Assembly (NCBI GenBank): GCA_965277615.1
Contig: CBDIDG010000005.1
Location: 1,798,001-1,862,000, forward strand
DNA from: Bog-532 sp965277615
GTDB lineage: Bacteria; Actinomycetota; Actinomycetes; Streptosporangiales; Streptosporangiaceae
Reading direction: 5' to 3'
DNA: 64,000 nucleotides
Position numbers and translations under genes: made by a program
Shown here: piece after piece, positions 27,403 to 36,231 of the stretch
Numbering within the stretch: the stretch's first letter is position 1
Layout of the letters: each line of letters begins with the position of its first letter
Notes under the pieces: generated by a model
The model's input: only the letters and a program-made list of their open reading frames with translations
What the model was told of the DNA's origin: nothing
Databases searched by the model: none

Positions 27403-28770
27403 TACTACAGCAGTACTTTGTTACTCTTTGCCAGCAGTAGTGTTGGTGTGTGCTGGACGACGATGACCTGGCTGTGTGGGTCGCTGGGCTGGATGACCTG
27501 TTCGCGCTGGTGGCGGGGCGGTTTCCGCGGGTTGAGCCGCGGCTGCAGGCCCGCGCCTATGTGCGGGGGCTGCTGGCGCCACTGGCGGCCAAGAACAGCT
27601 GGACGCTGGCCGAGGCGGCCGGGAACAAGACGCCGGACGGGATGCAGCGGCTGCTGAACCGGACCGCCTGGGATGCCGGCGGGGTCCGTGACGACGTGCG
27701 CGGCTACGTGGCCCGCTACCTCGGTGACGCCGATGGGGTACTGGTCGTCGACGAGACCGGCTTCATCAAGAAGGGCACCAGTTCAGCGGGGGTGCAGCGG
27801 CAGTACTCGGGCACCGCCGGGCGGGTGGAGAACTGTCAGCTGGGCGTGTTCCTGGCCTACGCCTCGCCGAAGGGCCGGGCGCTGGTTGACCGGGAGCTTT
27901 ACCTGCCGAAATCGTGGACGGACGACCGGGACCGCTGCCGCGAGGCGGGCGTGCCCGACGACGTGGAGTTTGCCTCGAAGACCGATCTTGCCCGGCTGAT
28001 GCTGGGCCGGGCTCTGGACGCCGGAGTACCGGCCGCGTGGGTCACTGCGGATGAGGCCTACGGCAAGGACGGCAGCTTCCGGGGCTGGCTGGAGCAGCGC
28101 CGGGTCGGCTACGTCGCCGCCGTCCCGAAGAGCCAGGCCGTCGCCGGCGACGCCGGGAAGTCCCGCGCTGACGTGCTGACCGCGCACGCCCCGGGCCAGG
28201 CCTGGAAGCGCCGCAGCTGCGGGAACGGCGCCAAAGGGCCGCGGGTCTATGAATGGGCGGCCGCCACCTTGCCCGAAGACGGCACCGAGCCACCCGGCTG
28301 GTCCCGGTTCTTGCTGGTCCGCCGCTCGCTGACCCCGAACGGCAAGGGCGAGCTGGAACTCGCCTACTACCTGTGCGCCGCCCCGGCCGGCACACAGGAC
28401 GAGGAGCTGATCCGCGTCGCCGGGTCTCGCTGGGCCATCGAGGAATGCTTCCAGAGCGCCAAAAACGAGACTGGCCTTGACCACTACCAGGTCCGCCGCT
28501 ACGACGCCTGGTACCGGCACGCCACCCTCGCCGTTCTTGCTCACGCCTACCTCGCCGTTACCGCTGCGAACGCCCCAAAAGTCCTGGCAGCGGCCTCATC
28601 CCGGTCACGCTCGCGGAGGTCCGCCGTCTTCTGGCACACCTGATCACCGTCACTCCCTGCCGTACTGCCGCCTGGGCCTGGTCCACCTGGCGACGACACC
28701 ACCAGCACCAGGCCAGAACCAGTCACTATCAGCAAAGACAAGCACTACATAACGAAATGCTGCTGTAGTA
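27403..28770 (+). mobile_element. IS701-family insertion sequence, 1,368 bp
   Basis: Terminal inverted repeats start TACTACAGCAG at both ends; comparison inward (left TACTTTGTTA, right complement CATTTCGTTA) continues the match with a few differences. Flanks are CTAG (27399-27402) and TTAG (28771-28774). Both fit the YTAR target with one difference, on the pattern of the 4-bp duplication known for IS701. One transposase gene fills the element. It sits in the signal-peptide region of the GH15 gene, in opposite orientation. Confidence 0.88.
27450..28768 (+). CDS. IS701-family transposase with a -1 frame change near its end
   Basis: The first frame (27450-28643) encodes 397 residues with the DDE triad of IS701 transposases: VVDETGF, WVTADEAYG and RWAIEECFQSAKNETGLDHYQVR. 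After NAPK its last residues (VLAAASSRSRSRRS) are not family-like. The -1 frame from the same point reads SPGSGLIPVTLAEVRRLLAHL and continues to a stop at 28766-28768 inside the right terminal repeat, which is the expected C-terminus. The switch point is C CCA AAA at 28574-28580, a canonical -1 slippery pattern. Either programmed frameshifting or a one-base loss in the A run explains it. Confidence 0.8.
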
Positions 28771-28862
28771 TTAGCTGCCGTAGCCGCTGGTAGGGCGACC
28801 GCCAGGCCGGTGACGACCGCCGCACTCGCGGCCAAGGTGAAGGTGCGGCGTCCACGTGGCAT
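28771..28862 (-). pseudogene. GH15 glucoamylase gene, 5' part (signal peptide)
   Basis: Starting at ATG 28862 (GGAGGG upstream), this fragment encodes MPRGRRTFTLAASAAVV and then a hydrophobic run ending LPAATAA, a typical signal peptide, before it meets the IS. Deleting 27403-28774 places it in the same frame as the 3' part and yields an Ala/Thr-rich junction. The stretch 28863-29053 is the promoter region shared with the divergent PemK-like gene; a second in-frame ATG at 28877 is possible. Confidence 0.85.
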
Positions 28863-29053
28863 GGCCAGGCCCTCCATCGTCGGCCCGAGCTACCCCGGTG
28901 TAGCGGACCAATGTTGAGCTTTATCCCCGCAAGCACGCACGTCAAGTAACACTTCGGAACATTTGGCTACACCAGGCCGCCGCGAGCCGGCGAAGGCCTT
29001 CACACCTCTCACTGTCGCAGGTAAGGCCGCGCCGGTCCGGTTAGTGTGGCGGC

Positions 29054-29629
29054 ATGGGGTTCCTGGGGAATCTGATCAAGGCCGCGTCCGACATGGTGAC
29101 GGGCGGCCGCCGCGGCGGGGCACCCTCCCGGGAGGAACGGAGCCGCCGCGGGGCGCCCTCCCGAGAGGCGGAACGGATCCGCGGCGGGGCACCCGCACGG
29201 GAGGTCCTGCCGGGCGAGTTCGGGCCGGACGCCACCGTGGAGGTCGATCCGTATCGCGTCGGCCCGGTGCGGATGAGCTACTCACCGCATGCCGACGGGG
29301 CGCTCGATCCCGGCGAGGTCGTCTGGACCTGGGTGCCGTTCGAGGAGAACGACGGGCGGGGCAAGGACCGGCCGGTGCTCGTGGTGGCGGCCGAATCGGC
29401 AGGCACCTACCTGGCCGTCCAGCTCACCAGCAAGGACCACGACGGCGAGGGTGACTTTGTCGCCGTCGGCGCGGGCGGGTGGGATGGCGAGCACCGGCCG
29501 TCCTGGGTCAGCCTGGACCGGGTGATCCGGGTGCACGAGGGCGGGATGCGCCGAGAGGCGGCGGCCCTGCCGCGAGAGCCGTTCGAGCGGGTCACGGGCC
29601 GGCTGCAGCAGCGCTACGGCTGGCGCTAG
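29054..29629 (+). CDS. PemK/MazF-like protein with repeated N-terminus
   Basis: A 191-residue protein. Residues 1-60 are low complexity with three copies of an R-GGAPSRE-like unit (GGAPSRE, RRGAPSRE, GGAPARE). Residues 85-190 fit the PemK/MazF barrel: LDPGEVVWTWVPFEENDGRGKDRPVLVVA, LAVQLTSKDHD, SWVSLDRVIRVHE and a final FERVTGRLQQRYGW helix. MazF proteins are mRNA endonucleases paired with antitoxins. No antitoxin gene is adjacent, so it may be a domesticated or orphan member. Its stop codon shares CTAG (29626-29629) with the stop of the convergent Lrp gene. Confidence 0.8.
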   Translation: MGFLGNLIKAASDMVTGGRRGGAPSREERSRRGAPSREAERIRGGAPAREVLPGEFGPDATVEVDPYRVGPVRMSYSPHADGALDPGEVVWTWVPFEENDGRGKDRPVLVVAAESAGTYLAVQLTSKDHDGEGDFVAVGAGGWDGEHRPSWVSLDRVIRVHEGGMRREAAALPREPFERVTGRLQQRYGWR

Positions 29630-30054
29630 AGGGTCTTCATCGTCACGTAGCTGGTGACCGCGGCCACGCTGGGCAAGGTGGCCAGCCGGTTGGCGTGGAA
29701 GTCTTCGTACGCGGGCAGATCGGCGACCTCGATCTGGAGCAGGTAATCGTAGTTGCCGGTGACGTGGTGGGTGTGAATCACCTCGGATAGCTGGATCACC
29801 GCACGTTCGAAGGCGACGACGTCGGCGCGGGCGTGCCGGATGAGCCGCACGCCGGCGAACACCCGCAGGCCGCGACCGACCGCGGCGGGATCGATCAGCG
29901 CCTGGTAACCGCGGATCACCCCGGCCTGCTCCAGTCGGCGAACCCGCCGCAGGCAGGGCGAGGGCGAGAGGCCGACCCGCGACGCGAGCTCGTCATTGCT
30001 GATCCGGCCGTTGTTCTCGAGCGTGGCCAGTATCGCCTGGTCGATGGCGTCCAT
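29626..30054 (-). CDS. Lrp/AsnC-family transcriptional regulator
   Basis: A 142-residue protein with an N-terminal helix-turn-helix (MDAIDQAILATLENNGRISNDELASRVGLSPSPCLRRVRRLEQ) and a C-terminal RAM ligand domain (VFAGVRLIR, HHVTGNYDYLLQIEVADLPAYEDF). Such octameric regulators sense amino acids. It is divergent from the PLP enzyme at 30213, and the CGS-like and PhzF genes are the natural target. An AT-rich imperfect dyad near 30059-30070 is a candidate site. Confidence 0.92.
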   Translation of the reverse strand: MDAIDQAILATLENNGRISNDELASRVGLSPSPCLRRVRRLEQAGVIRGYQALIDPAAVGRGLRVFAGVRLIRHARADVVAFERAVIQLSEVIHTHHVTGNYDYLLQIEVADLPAYEDFHANRLATLPSVAAVTSYVTMKTL

Positions 30055-30058
30055 ATTG

Positions 30059-30070
30059 GCAGAATATTGC
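30059..30070. promoter_or_regulatory. Candidate Lrp site
   Basis: GCAGAATATTGC has outer GCA/TGC symmetry around AATATT, AT-rich in a GC-rich genome, and lies just upstream of the Lrp start in the divergent gap to the PLP enzyme gene. Lrp sites are degenerate, so this is only suggestive. Confidence 0.35.
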
Positions 30071-30212
30071 GCTTAATAAACTCCTACCACACTCTGATTC
30101 CATCGTCAGCGGGCTAATTGCTGCCAAAGTTGCCGACGTCGCTGGCCGCGATGGCGACCGAACTGCCACGCTGCAAGGCGTGACACCAGCGGATCAACCG
30201 GAAGGGCCAGCT

Positions 30213-31406
30213 ATGCCGGGCAGCAGCACAGTCGCCATTCACGCCGACCGCGACGTGTATCCCAGCCGGGCGGTCGCACGGCCCATCTACCAGACCGCGG
30301 CGTTCTGGTCCGAGGACGCGGAGCAGTTCGCGCAGGTCGCCGTCGACCCCCGGGGCCACGACTTCTACACCCGCTACGGCAACCCGAACCACGCCCAGGT
30401 CGCGGCGGTGGTCGCCGAACTCGAGCACACCGAGGTGGCGATGGTCACGGCGTCCGGGATGGCCGCGCTCACCACTGCGGTGCTGGGACTGGTGTCCGCG
30501 GGCGACCACGTCATCGGGCAGAAGTCCACCTACGGCGGCACGGCGTCGGTCCTGCTGAACCTGCTGCCGCGGCTGGGCGTGACGACCACGCAGGTTGACC
30601 AGACCGATCCCGGCGCGTTCGAACGGGCCGTTACGCCGCGGACCCGCCTGATCCTGCTGGAGTCACCGAGCAACCCGCTCCTGCAGATCACCGACCTGCG
30701 CGCCATCGCCGCTATCGCCCGCGCCCACGGCGTGCTGACCCTGGCCGACAACACGTTCGCGACGCCGCAGAACCAGCAACCCACGGACCTTGGCATCGAC
30801 GTGATCTGGCACAGCGCGACCAAGTACCTCAACGGCCACAGCGACGTGTCGGCCGGGGTGCTGGCCGGACCGGCCGGCCTCCTGGACCAGATCTGGGACA
30901 CGGCCGTGCTCACCGGCGCGGTGCTCGGCCCGTTCGACGCCTGGCTGCTGCTGCGGGGCATCCGTACCCTCCCGCTGCGCATGCCCCGGCATGACCGCAA
31001 CGGCCAGGCGCTGGCCGAAGCGCTCAGCAAGCATCCAGCCGTGGCTCGCGTGCACTACCCGGGACTCCCGAGCCATCCGCAGCATGCGCTGGCGGCCAGC
31101 CAGATGCGCGGGTTCGGCGGAGTGCTCGCGGTCGAGCTCGCCGGCGGTTACCAGGCCGCGGACCAATTCATCGGCCGGCTCGCCCACTTCCGCCGGTCGG
31201 CCAGCCTCGGCGGCGTGGAGTCGCTGGCGGTGCACCCGGCCGCCATGTGGCGCGGGATGCTCAGCGAACAGGACATCGCCGCGTCCGGGGTCCCATCGAG
31301 CCTGGTCCGCCTGGCCGCGGGCACGGAGGACACCGAAGACCTCGTCGCCGACGTGCTCGCGGCCGCGGACACGGTCACCGAATCGGACTGCGCCGAATCG
31401 GACTGA
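30213..31406 (+). CDS. PLP-dependent Cys/Met metabolism enzyme (CGS/methionine gamma-lyase family)
   Basis: A 397-residue fold-type I PLP enzyme. Key sites are the YTRYGNPNHAQV region, SGMAALTT (phosphate cradle), LESPSNPLLQITDL, DNTFATPQNQQP and the lysine of SATKYLNGHSDV that binds PLP. The family includes cystathionine gamma-synthase, gamma-lyase and methionine gamma-lyase; the ending SLGGVESLAVHPA suits sulfur-amino-acid enzymes but does not fix the reaction. ATG 30213 with GGAAGGG upstream is preferred to GTG 30180. It is divergent from an Lrp regulator and followed 15 bases later by the PhzF gene, probably one operon. Confidence 0.9.
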   Translation: MPGSSTVAIHADRDVYPSRAVARPIYQTAAFWSEDAEQFAQVAVDPRGHDFYTRYGNPNHAQVAAVVAELEHTEVAMVTASGMAALTTAVLGLVSAGDHVIGQKSTYGGTASVLLNLLPRLGVTTTQVDQTDPGAFERAVTPRTRLILLESPSNPLLQITDLRAIAAIARAHGVLTLADNTFATPQNQQPTDLGIDVIWHSATKYLNGHSDVSAGVLAGPAGLLDQIWDTAVLTGAVLGPFDAWLLLRGIRTLPLRMPRHDRNGQALAEALSKHPAVARVHYPGLPSHPQHALAASQMRGFGGVLAVELAGGYQAADQFIGRLAHFRRSASLGGVESLAVHPAAMWRGMLSEQDIAASGVPSSLVRLAAGTEDTEDLVADVLAAADTVTESDCAESD

Positions 31407-31421
31407 TTGGAGGCCACCCAC

Positions 31422-32261
31422 ATGCGCCAGCTCCCGTTCGCCCAGGTCGACGTCTTCTCTGCCACCCCCTTTCTCGGTAACCCGGTGGCCGTGATCCTCG
31501 ACGCTGAGGATCTCGAAGACGCGGACATGCAGCGCATCGCCCGGTGGACGAATCTTTCCGAGACGACGTTCGTCCTGCCGCCCACCACGCCTGCGGCCGA
31601 CTACCGGCTGCGGATCTTCACCCCCGGCGGCGAGCTGCCCTTCGCCGGCCACCCGACGCTCGGCTCGGCGCACGCCTGGCTGGAACGGGGCGAAACACCG
31701 ACGGGGCCGGACTGCGTCCGCCAGGAGTGCGACGCGGGTCTGGTCGAGGTACGGCGGCGCGCCGGGCTGTTGTCGTTCGCGGCCCCGCCCACCCGTCGCA
31801 GCGGGCCCATCGAGCCGGAGTACCTGGCCCAGCTCGTCGCTGCGTTCGGCCTCGGTCACGAGCAGGTGCTGGCCCACCAGTGGGTGGACAACGGGCCCGG
31901 CTGGGCCGTCGTCCAGCTCGCGACGGCGCGTGAGGTGCTCGAACTGCAGCCCGATCTGTCGCGGATCCCGGCCGCGATGGTCGGCGCTATCGGCGCCTAC
32001 CCAGCCGGAAGCGAGCACGCGTTCGAGCTGCGTACGTTCGCACCGGGCGTCGGCGTGGCCGAGGACCCCGTCTGCGGCAGTATGAACGCAGCGGTGGCGC
32101 AGTGGTTCGTGCGTACCGGCGCCGTGCCGGGCCGCTACCGCGTCGCCCAGGGCCGGCGACTGGGCCGAGCCGGGGACATCACGATCACCGCCGACCCTGA
32201 CGGGACCATCTGGGTCGGCGGCCACACGAACACCCTGTTCCACGGCACGGCCGTGGCGTAA
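31422..32261 (+). CDS. PhzF-family epimerase/isomerase-like protein
   Basis: A 279-residue protein of the PhzF/diaminopimelate epimerase fold in two similar halves. Marks are VDVFSATPFLGNPVAVIL, LSETTFVLPP (containing the family's catalytic Glu), RIFTPGGELPFAGHPTLGSAHAWLE in the first half, and ELRTFAPGVGVAEDPVCGSMNAAVAQW in the second. PhzF enzymes catalyse proton shifts on small acids; most homologues outside phenazine clusters have unknown substrates. There is no phenazine cluster here. GGAGG precedes ATG 31422. It is likely co-transcribed with the CGS-family gene and controlled by the Lrp regulator. Confidence 0.9.
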   Translation: MRQLPFAQVDVFSATPFLGNPVAVILDAEDLEDADMQRIARWTNLSETTFVLPPTTPAADYRLRIFTPGGELPFAGHPTLGSAHAWLERGETPTGPDCVRQECDAGLVEVRRRAGLLSFAAPPTRRSGPIEPEYLAQLVAAFGLGHEQVLAHQWVDNGPGWAVVQLATAREVLELQPDLSRIPAAMVGAIGAYPAGSEHAFELRTFAPGVGVAEDPVCGSMNAAVAQWFVRTGAVPGRYRVAQGRRLGRAGDITITADPDGTIWVGGHTNTLFHGTAVA

Positions 32262-32313
32262 TACTCGCCGGGAACGGCGCACAAGATCCGGGGTCCCGGC
32301 CAGGCGCTGGCCG

Positions 32314-33315
32314 CTAGTGTCGGACGCGGACGACGAGCTTGCCGGTGGCGCGATCGTGCTCCATGTCGCTGTGGGCCAGCGGCACCTGCTCCAGGCCGTC
32401 GTAGACGCGGTCGACGGGGAAGGCCAGTCGGCCGGCCGCGACCGCATCGAGGATCTCCTGGAAGGCCTCCCGGGGCAGGTCGGCGGCGTCGCCGAAGTAG
32501 CCCGCCAGGCGCACACCCCGCGGCAGGTACTCGTTCGGGGCAAAGTCCCGCACCGTGTACTGGTTGGAGAGGCTGCCGCCGAAGCAGGCCGTGCCGTGTA
32601 CGCGCACCGCGCGCAGCGTGTCGGGCAGGGTCGGCGTGCCGACGAGATCAAGGGCCGCGTCGACGCCGTCCGGGTACAGCTCGCGCACGGCGGGCGCGAC
32701 CTCGCCGGTGTCGAGCAGCGGGTGCTCGACACCGTGCTCCTTCAGCCAGGCGAGCCGGCCGGCCTGCCGGGTGGTGGACACCACCGTAGCGCCGCGCCAG
32801 GTAGCCAGCGCGGCGGCGGCCAGGCCGACCGAGGAGGTGCCGCCCCGGATCAGCACGGACTGGCCGGGCTGCAGGTCCAGGCCGACGGTGAGCGAGCCGT
32901 AGGCGGTCTGGACCATCTCCGGCAGGGCGCCCAGCACCTCCCAGGGCAGGTCAGTGTCGACCGGAATGACCTGGGACAGCGGTACCGAGGTGTACTCGGC
33001 ATAGCCGCCGTCGTAGGTGCGCCCCATGTCCCCCATCATCGCGACGACCTGCTGCCCGCGCGCCAGCCCGCTGCCGGCCGGAGCCGCGTCGATGGTGCCT
33101 GCGGCCTCGATGCCCGGCACCCGGGGAAAGCTGACGCCCACGCTCACGCCCAGCCTGAGCTTCAGCTCCGAGCGGTTGAGGCCGAACGCCTCGACGCGGA
33201 TGCGTGCCCAGCCGTCCCGTTCGGGCGGGAGTGGGAGAGTGGTCAGCCGCAGGTTGTCGACGGAGCCGGGGGCGGAGAGCTGCACCGCGCGCATGGTGGC
33301 GGGCGAGGACGTCAC
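32314..33315 (-). CDS. Zinc-independent MDR oxidoreductase (quinone reductase-like)
   Basis: About 333 residues of the medium-chain dehydrogenase/reductase superfamily. The N-terminal GroES-like domain has EAFGLNRSELKLRLG and PRVPGIEAAGTI. The Rossmann part has SVLIRGGTSSVGLAAAALA and LDLVGTPTLPDTLRAVRVHGTACFGG. Zinc ligands of alcohol dehydrogenases are absent, pointing to NADPH:quinone reductase-like members. Start chosen at GTG 33315 after AGAAGG; an ATG at 33363 or the ATG of MRAVQLSAPG are alternatives. It is convergent with the PhzF gene and 102 bases downstream of the LAL gene on the same strand. Confidence 0.85.
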   Translation of the reverse strand: MTSSPATMRAVQLSAPGSVDNLRLTTLPLPPERDGWARIRVEAFGLNRSELKLRLGVSVGVSFPRVPGIEAAGTIDAAPAGSGLARGQQVVAMMGDMGRTYDGGYAEYTSVPLSQVIPVDTDLPWEVLGALPEMVQTAYGSLTVGLDLQPGQSVLIRGGTSSVGLAAAALATWRGATVVSTTRQAGRLAWLKEHGVEHPLLDTGEVAPAVRELYPDGVDAALDLVGTPTLPDTLRAVRVHGTACFGGSLSNQYTVRDFAPNEYLPRGVRLAGYFGDAADLPREAFQEILDAVAAGRLAFPVDRVYDGLEQVPLAHSDMEHDRATGKLVVRVRH

Positions 33316-33417
33316 GGGCCTGCCTTCTTCCCGGGAGGAGGGGAGCCGATCGGCGGTGGTCAACGCGCCGCCGCTGCGGCTTCATTCCCGGCTGGCCCAA
33401 GGGCCTCGTCCGGTCGG

Positions 33418-36168
33418 TCAGGGGATCAGGCCGGCCTGCCGGGCCCGCACGGCGGCCTCGGTGCGGTTGGCCGCGCCGAGCTTGCCCAGGATGTGCGTCA
33501 CGTGCTTCTTGACGGTGTCGAGTGTCACGACCAGCTCGTGCGCGATGCGCTGGTTTGATCTTCCCGCGGCGAGCAGCCCGAGCACCTCCAGCTCGCGCTC
33601 GGTCAGCGATTCGATCAGGCCGGGCGATGCGGGGGCCCGGCCGCGGGGCGACGCGTCGGCCGCCGCATCGCAGGCGCGCAGGAGCCTGGTCAGGTAGCTG
33701 GCGTTGATGTCAGGGCCGGAGGCTCGCTGGCCCAGCTGGGCGGCCGTCAGCCGGGCCAGCAGCGCGCGCATCGGCGCGCCCTCGTCGGCGAACACCCGCA
33801 CATAGCCCTGCGAGCCGGCCAGGGCGAGCGCCCGGGTCAGGGCATCCACCGCGGCGTCCTGGTCCCCGCAGGCGGCCAGGGCCAGCGCCCGCAGCGCGCC
33901 AATCTCGATGACGCTACCGGTGCGGCTCTGGACCGCCGCCGCCGTGAGCATTCCTTCCAGCAACGTGAGCGCCTGAATCGGCCGGTCCTGGGCCAGCAGC
34001 ACCCGGGCCAGGACCAGATACTCCCGTTCGCGGGGGTAAACCGGCTCGTCGTCCGGGCCGAGACCGCGATCGCTGGTCCAGGCCGCGGCCGCGACGACGT
34101 CGCCCTGGGCCAGCAGCAGCCGCGCCCGCTGCGCGGGGACCGGGTTGAGCAGGCCGGTCACCCCCGGGCCCAGTGCCGTTCGGGTGGCCTCATCCATCGC
34201 CGCCAGCGCCCCGGCCGGATCGCCCTGGGCCTGCCGGATCCAGGCCAGGGTGGCCAGGCCCGCGCCCAGCGGCGCGGGGTAGAGGAACTGCCGGCACAGC
34301 GCGATGCCCGCGGTGACCTGCTGGAGCGCACGGTCGAGCTCATTGCGCTGGTAGGCCACCTCGCCCAGGCCCGCGTGCGCGGGGCCAGCGGGCGTGGGGC
34401 CGGACGCGGCCGCGATGTCCAAGGTCCGCTGGTAGGTCTCGGTGGCCGCGTCCAGCCGGCCCTGGGCCCGCTGGACCTGCCCGAGCTGGTAGACACCCCA
34501 GGAGAGAGGCTGGCCGGTCTGCCACCCGGCGATGCTGGAGACGAAGGCCTGCTCAGCGTCGGCCAGCCGGCCACGGAGCCATTCGGCCCCGCCCAGCAGC
34601 CCCTGGGCCATCGAACTCAGCAGCCGCTCACCGCCGCCGAGCTGGTCCAGGGCCAGCCGCGCGAACGCGGCCGTGTCCTCGGCATCACCGTGGAGCTGGG
34701 CCAAAAAGCTGCGATGAATCGCGATCAGCGCGGGGATATTGACCAGCATGCTGGCGGCCTGGCCGGCTGATGGCTCGAACGGTTCACCGGCGGCGGGCGT
34801 CGGGCCGGCCAGCGCGCGCTCGGCCGCGTCCAGCGCCGGTTCCAGCGCCTCGGCGCGGCCGAGGGTGGCAGCCAGCAGCCCCTGCGCCAGCGACAGCCGG
34901 GGCCGGGACTCGAACTGGTCGGCGGGCAGCGCGGCCAGCCACCGCTGCGCCGTCGCATGCTCGCTGCGCAGGTACAAGGTCGCGTCGAAGTGCTGCTCGA
35001 TCAGCCGGGCCGCCCAGGCCGTGTCCCCGGCGGCCAGGGCGTGCCCGACCGCGTCATCGGCCAGCCCATGCTCGGCATACCAGGCGGCGGCGGCCCGGTG
35101 CAGCGCCGTGACCCGGCCGGGCCGCTCCTGCTCCAGGCGGACCCGGAGCAGGTCGGCGAACAGCTGGTGGTAGCGCCACCAGCCGCGGACCTCATCCAGC
35201 GGCATCAGGAACAGGCCCGCCTGCTCCGCACGCTCCAGCATCGCCTGGCCATCGTCCCGGCCGGTGACCGCATCGCACAGCTCGCCGTTGAGGCGTGCCA
35301 GCACCGAGGTTTCCAGCAGGAACTCGCGTACCTGCTCCGGCTGGCCGTCGAGCACTTCCCCCGTCAGGTAGTCCAGAATGTAGCGGTGGCTGCCGCTGAA
35401 GGCGGCCACGAACCCGGCGATGTCGGGCCGTCCCCGCAGCGACAGGGCGGCCAGCTGCAACCCCGCCGCCCAGCCTTCGGTGCGGGCCGCCAGCGCCGCC
35501 ACCGCGGCATCCGGCAGCACCGGCCCGGCCGCCTGGCGCAGCAGGGACGATGCCTCTTCGGCGGTGAACCGCAGGTCGCTGGTGCGCAGCTCCGACAGCT
35601 GCCCGCTGGCCCGCAGCCGGGCCAGCGGCAGCGGCGGGTCGGATCGGCTGGCCAGCACCAGGTGCAGTCCCGGCGGCAGGTGCTCGAGCAGGAACGCCAG
35701 CGAGGCGTGCACCGGCTGGGCGTCGACCAAGTGATAGTCGTCGAGAACCAGCACTATCGCGCTCTCGGCCGGCTGGGCCGCCAGCTCGTTGATCAGCGCC
35801 GTCACCAGCCCCTCACACCCGGATACCGGCGGGCCGAGCGGAGCGACCTGTCCGCGGATTCCTGGCTGCGCCCGGTCCAGCGCGGCCACCACGTGCCGCC
35901 AGAACCGCACGGGGTCGTTGTCGCCGGCGTCCAGCGACAGCCACGCCACTGGCCGGTCGCCTGACCGGAGCCAGTCGGCGAGCAGCGCCGTCTTGCCGAA
36001 CCCGGCCGGGGCACACACCAGGACCAGTTCCCCGCCGAGCGCCCCCATCAGCCGCGGCCGCGCCACGAACCCAGGCCGCGGGCCGGGCACATGAAGTTTG
36101 GTGGCCAGCAGGGCATGCCGTTCGGGTCCGGCACCCCCGGCCGGGTCCACCGCAGGCGGCTCAGCCAT
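33418..36168 (-). CDS. MalT-type LAL transcriptional regulator
   Basis: A 916-residue regulator of the MalT/LAL class. After LLATKLHVPGPRPGFVARPRL, the ATPase has Walker A CAPAGFGKT near 52-60, VAWLSLDAGDNDPVRFWRHVVAALD, and a Walker B-like VLVLDDYHLVD. The long middle is TPR-like. Residues 855-916 form a LuxR helix-turn-helix (LTERELEVLGLLAAGRSNQRIAHELVVTLDTVKKHVTHILGKL). MalT proteins are activators switched by a sugar or metabolite plus ATP. The MDR gene lies downstream on the same strand and may be co-regulated. It is divergent from the micro-ORF region at 36232. Confidence 0.92.
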   Translation of the reverse strand: MAEPPAVDPAGGAGPERHALLATKLHVPGPRPGFVARPRLMGALGGELVLVCAPAGFGKTALLADWLRSGDRPVAWLSLDAGDNDPVRFWRHVVAALDRAQPGIRGQVAPLGPPVSGCEGLVTALINELAAQPAESAIVLVLDDYHLVDAQPVHASLAFLLEHLPPGLHLVLASRSDPPLPLARLRASGQLSELRTSDLRFTAEEASSLLRQAAGPVLPDAAVAALAARTEGWAAGLQLAALSLRGRPDIAGFVAAFSGSHRYILDYLTGEVLDGQPEQVREFLLETSVLARLNGELCDAVTGRDDGQAMLERAEQAGLFLMPLDEVRGWWRYHQLFADLLRVRLEQERPGRVTALHRAAAAWYAEHGLADDAVGHALAAGDTAWAARLIEQHFDATLYLRSEHATAQRWLAALPADQFESRPRLSLAQGLLAATLGRAEALEPALDAAERALAGPTPAAGEPFEPSAGQAASMLVNIPALIAIHRSFLAQLHGDAEDTAAFARLALDQLGGGERLLSSMAQGLLGGAEWLRGRLADAEQAFVSSIAGWQTGQPLSWGVYQLGQVQRAQGRLDAATETYQRTLDIAAASGPTPAGPAHAGLGEVAYQRNELDRALQQVTAGIALCRQFLYPAPLGAGLATLAWIRQAQGDPAGALAAMDEATRTALGPGVTGLLNPVPAQRARLLLAQGDVVAAAAWTSDRGLGPDDEPVYPREREYLVLARVLLAQDRPIQALTLLEGMLTAAAVQSRTGSVIEIGALRALALAACGDQDAAVDALTRALALAGSQGYVRVFADEGAPMRALLARLTAAQLGQRASGPDINASYLTRLLRACDAAADASPRGRAPASPGLIESLTERELEVLGLLAAGRSNQRIAHELVVTLDTVKKHVTHILGKLGAANRTEAAVRARQAGLIP

Positions 36169-36231
36169 CGGCGACCTATCACTCAGCGCGTCCAGCGAAG
36201 ACCGGCGTCACCGCCAGGTCGGGGTCATTGT

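Noticed and set aside
31422..32261. PhzF as a sign of a phenazine cluster
   Set aside because: No phzA/B, C, D, E or G genes are present; the PhzF family is broad and the neighbour is a sulfur-amino-acid enzyme.
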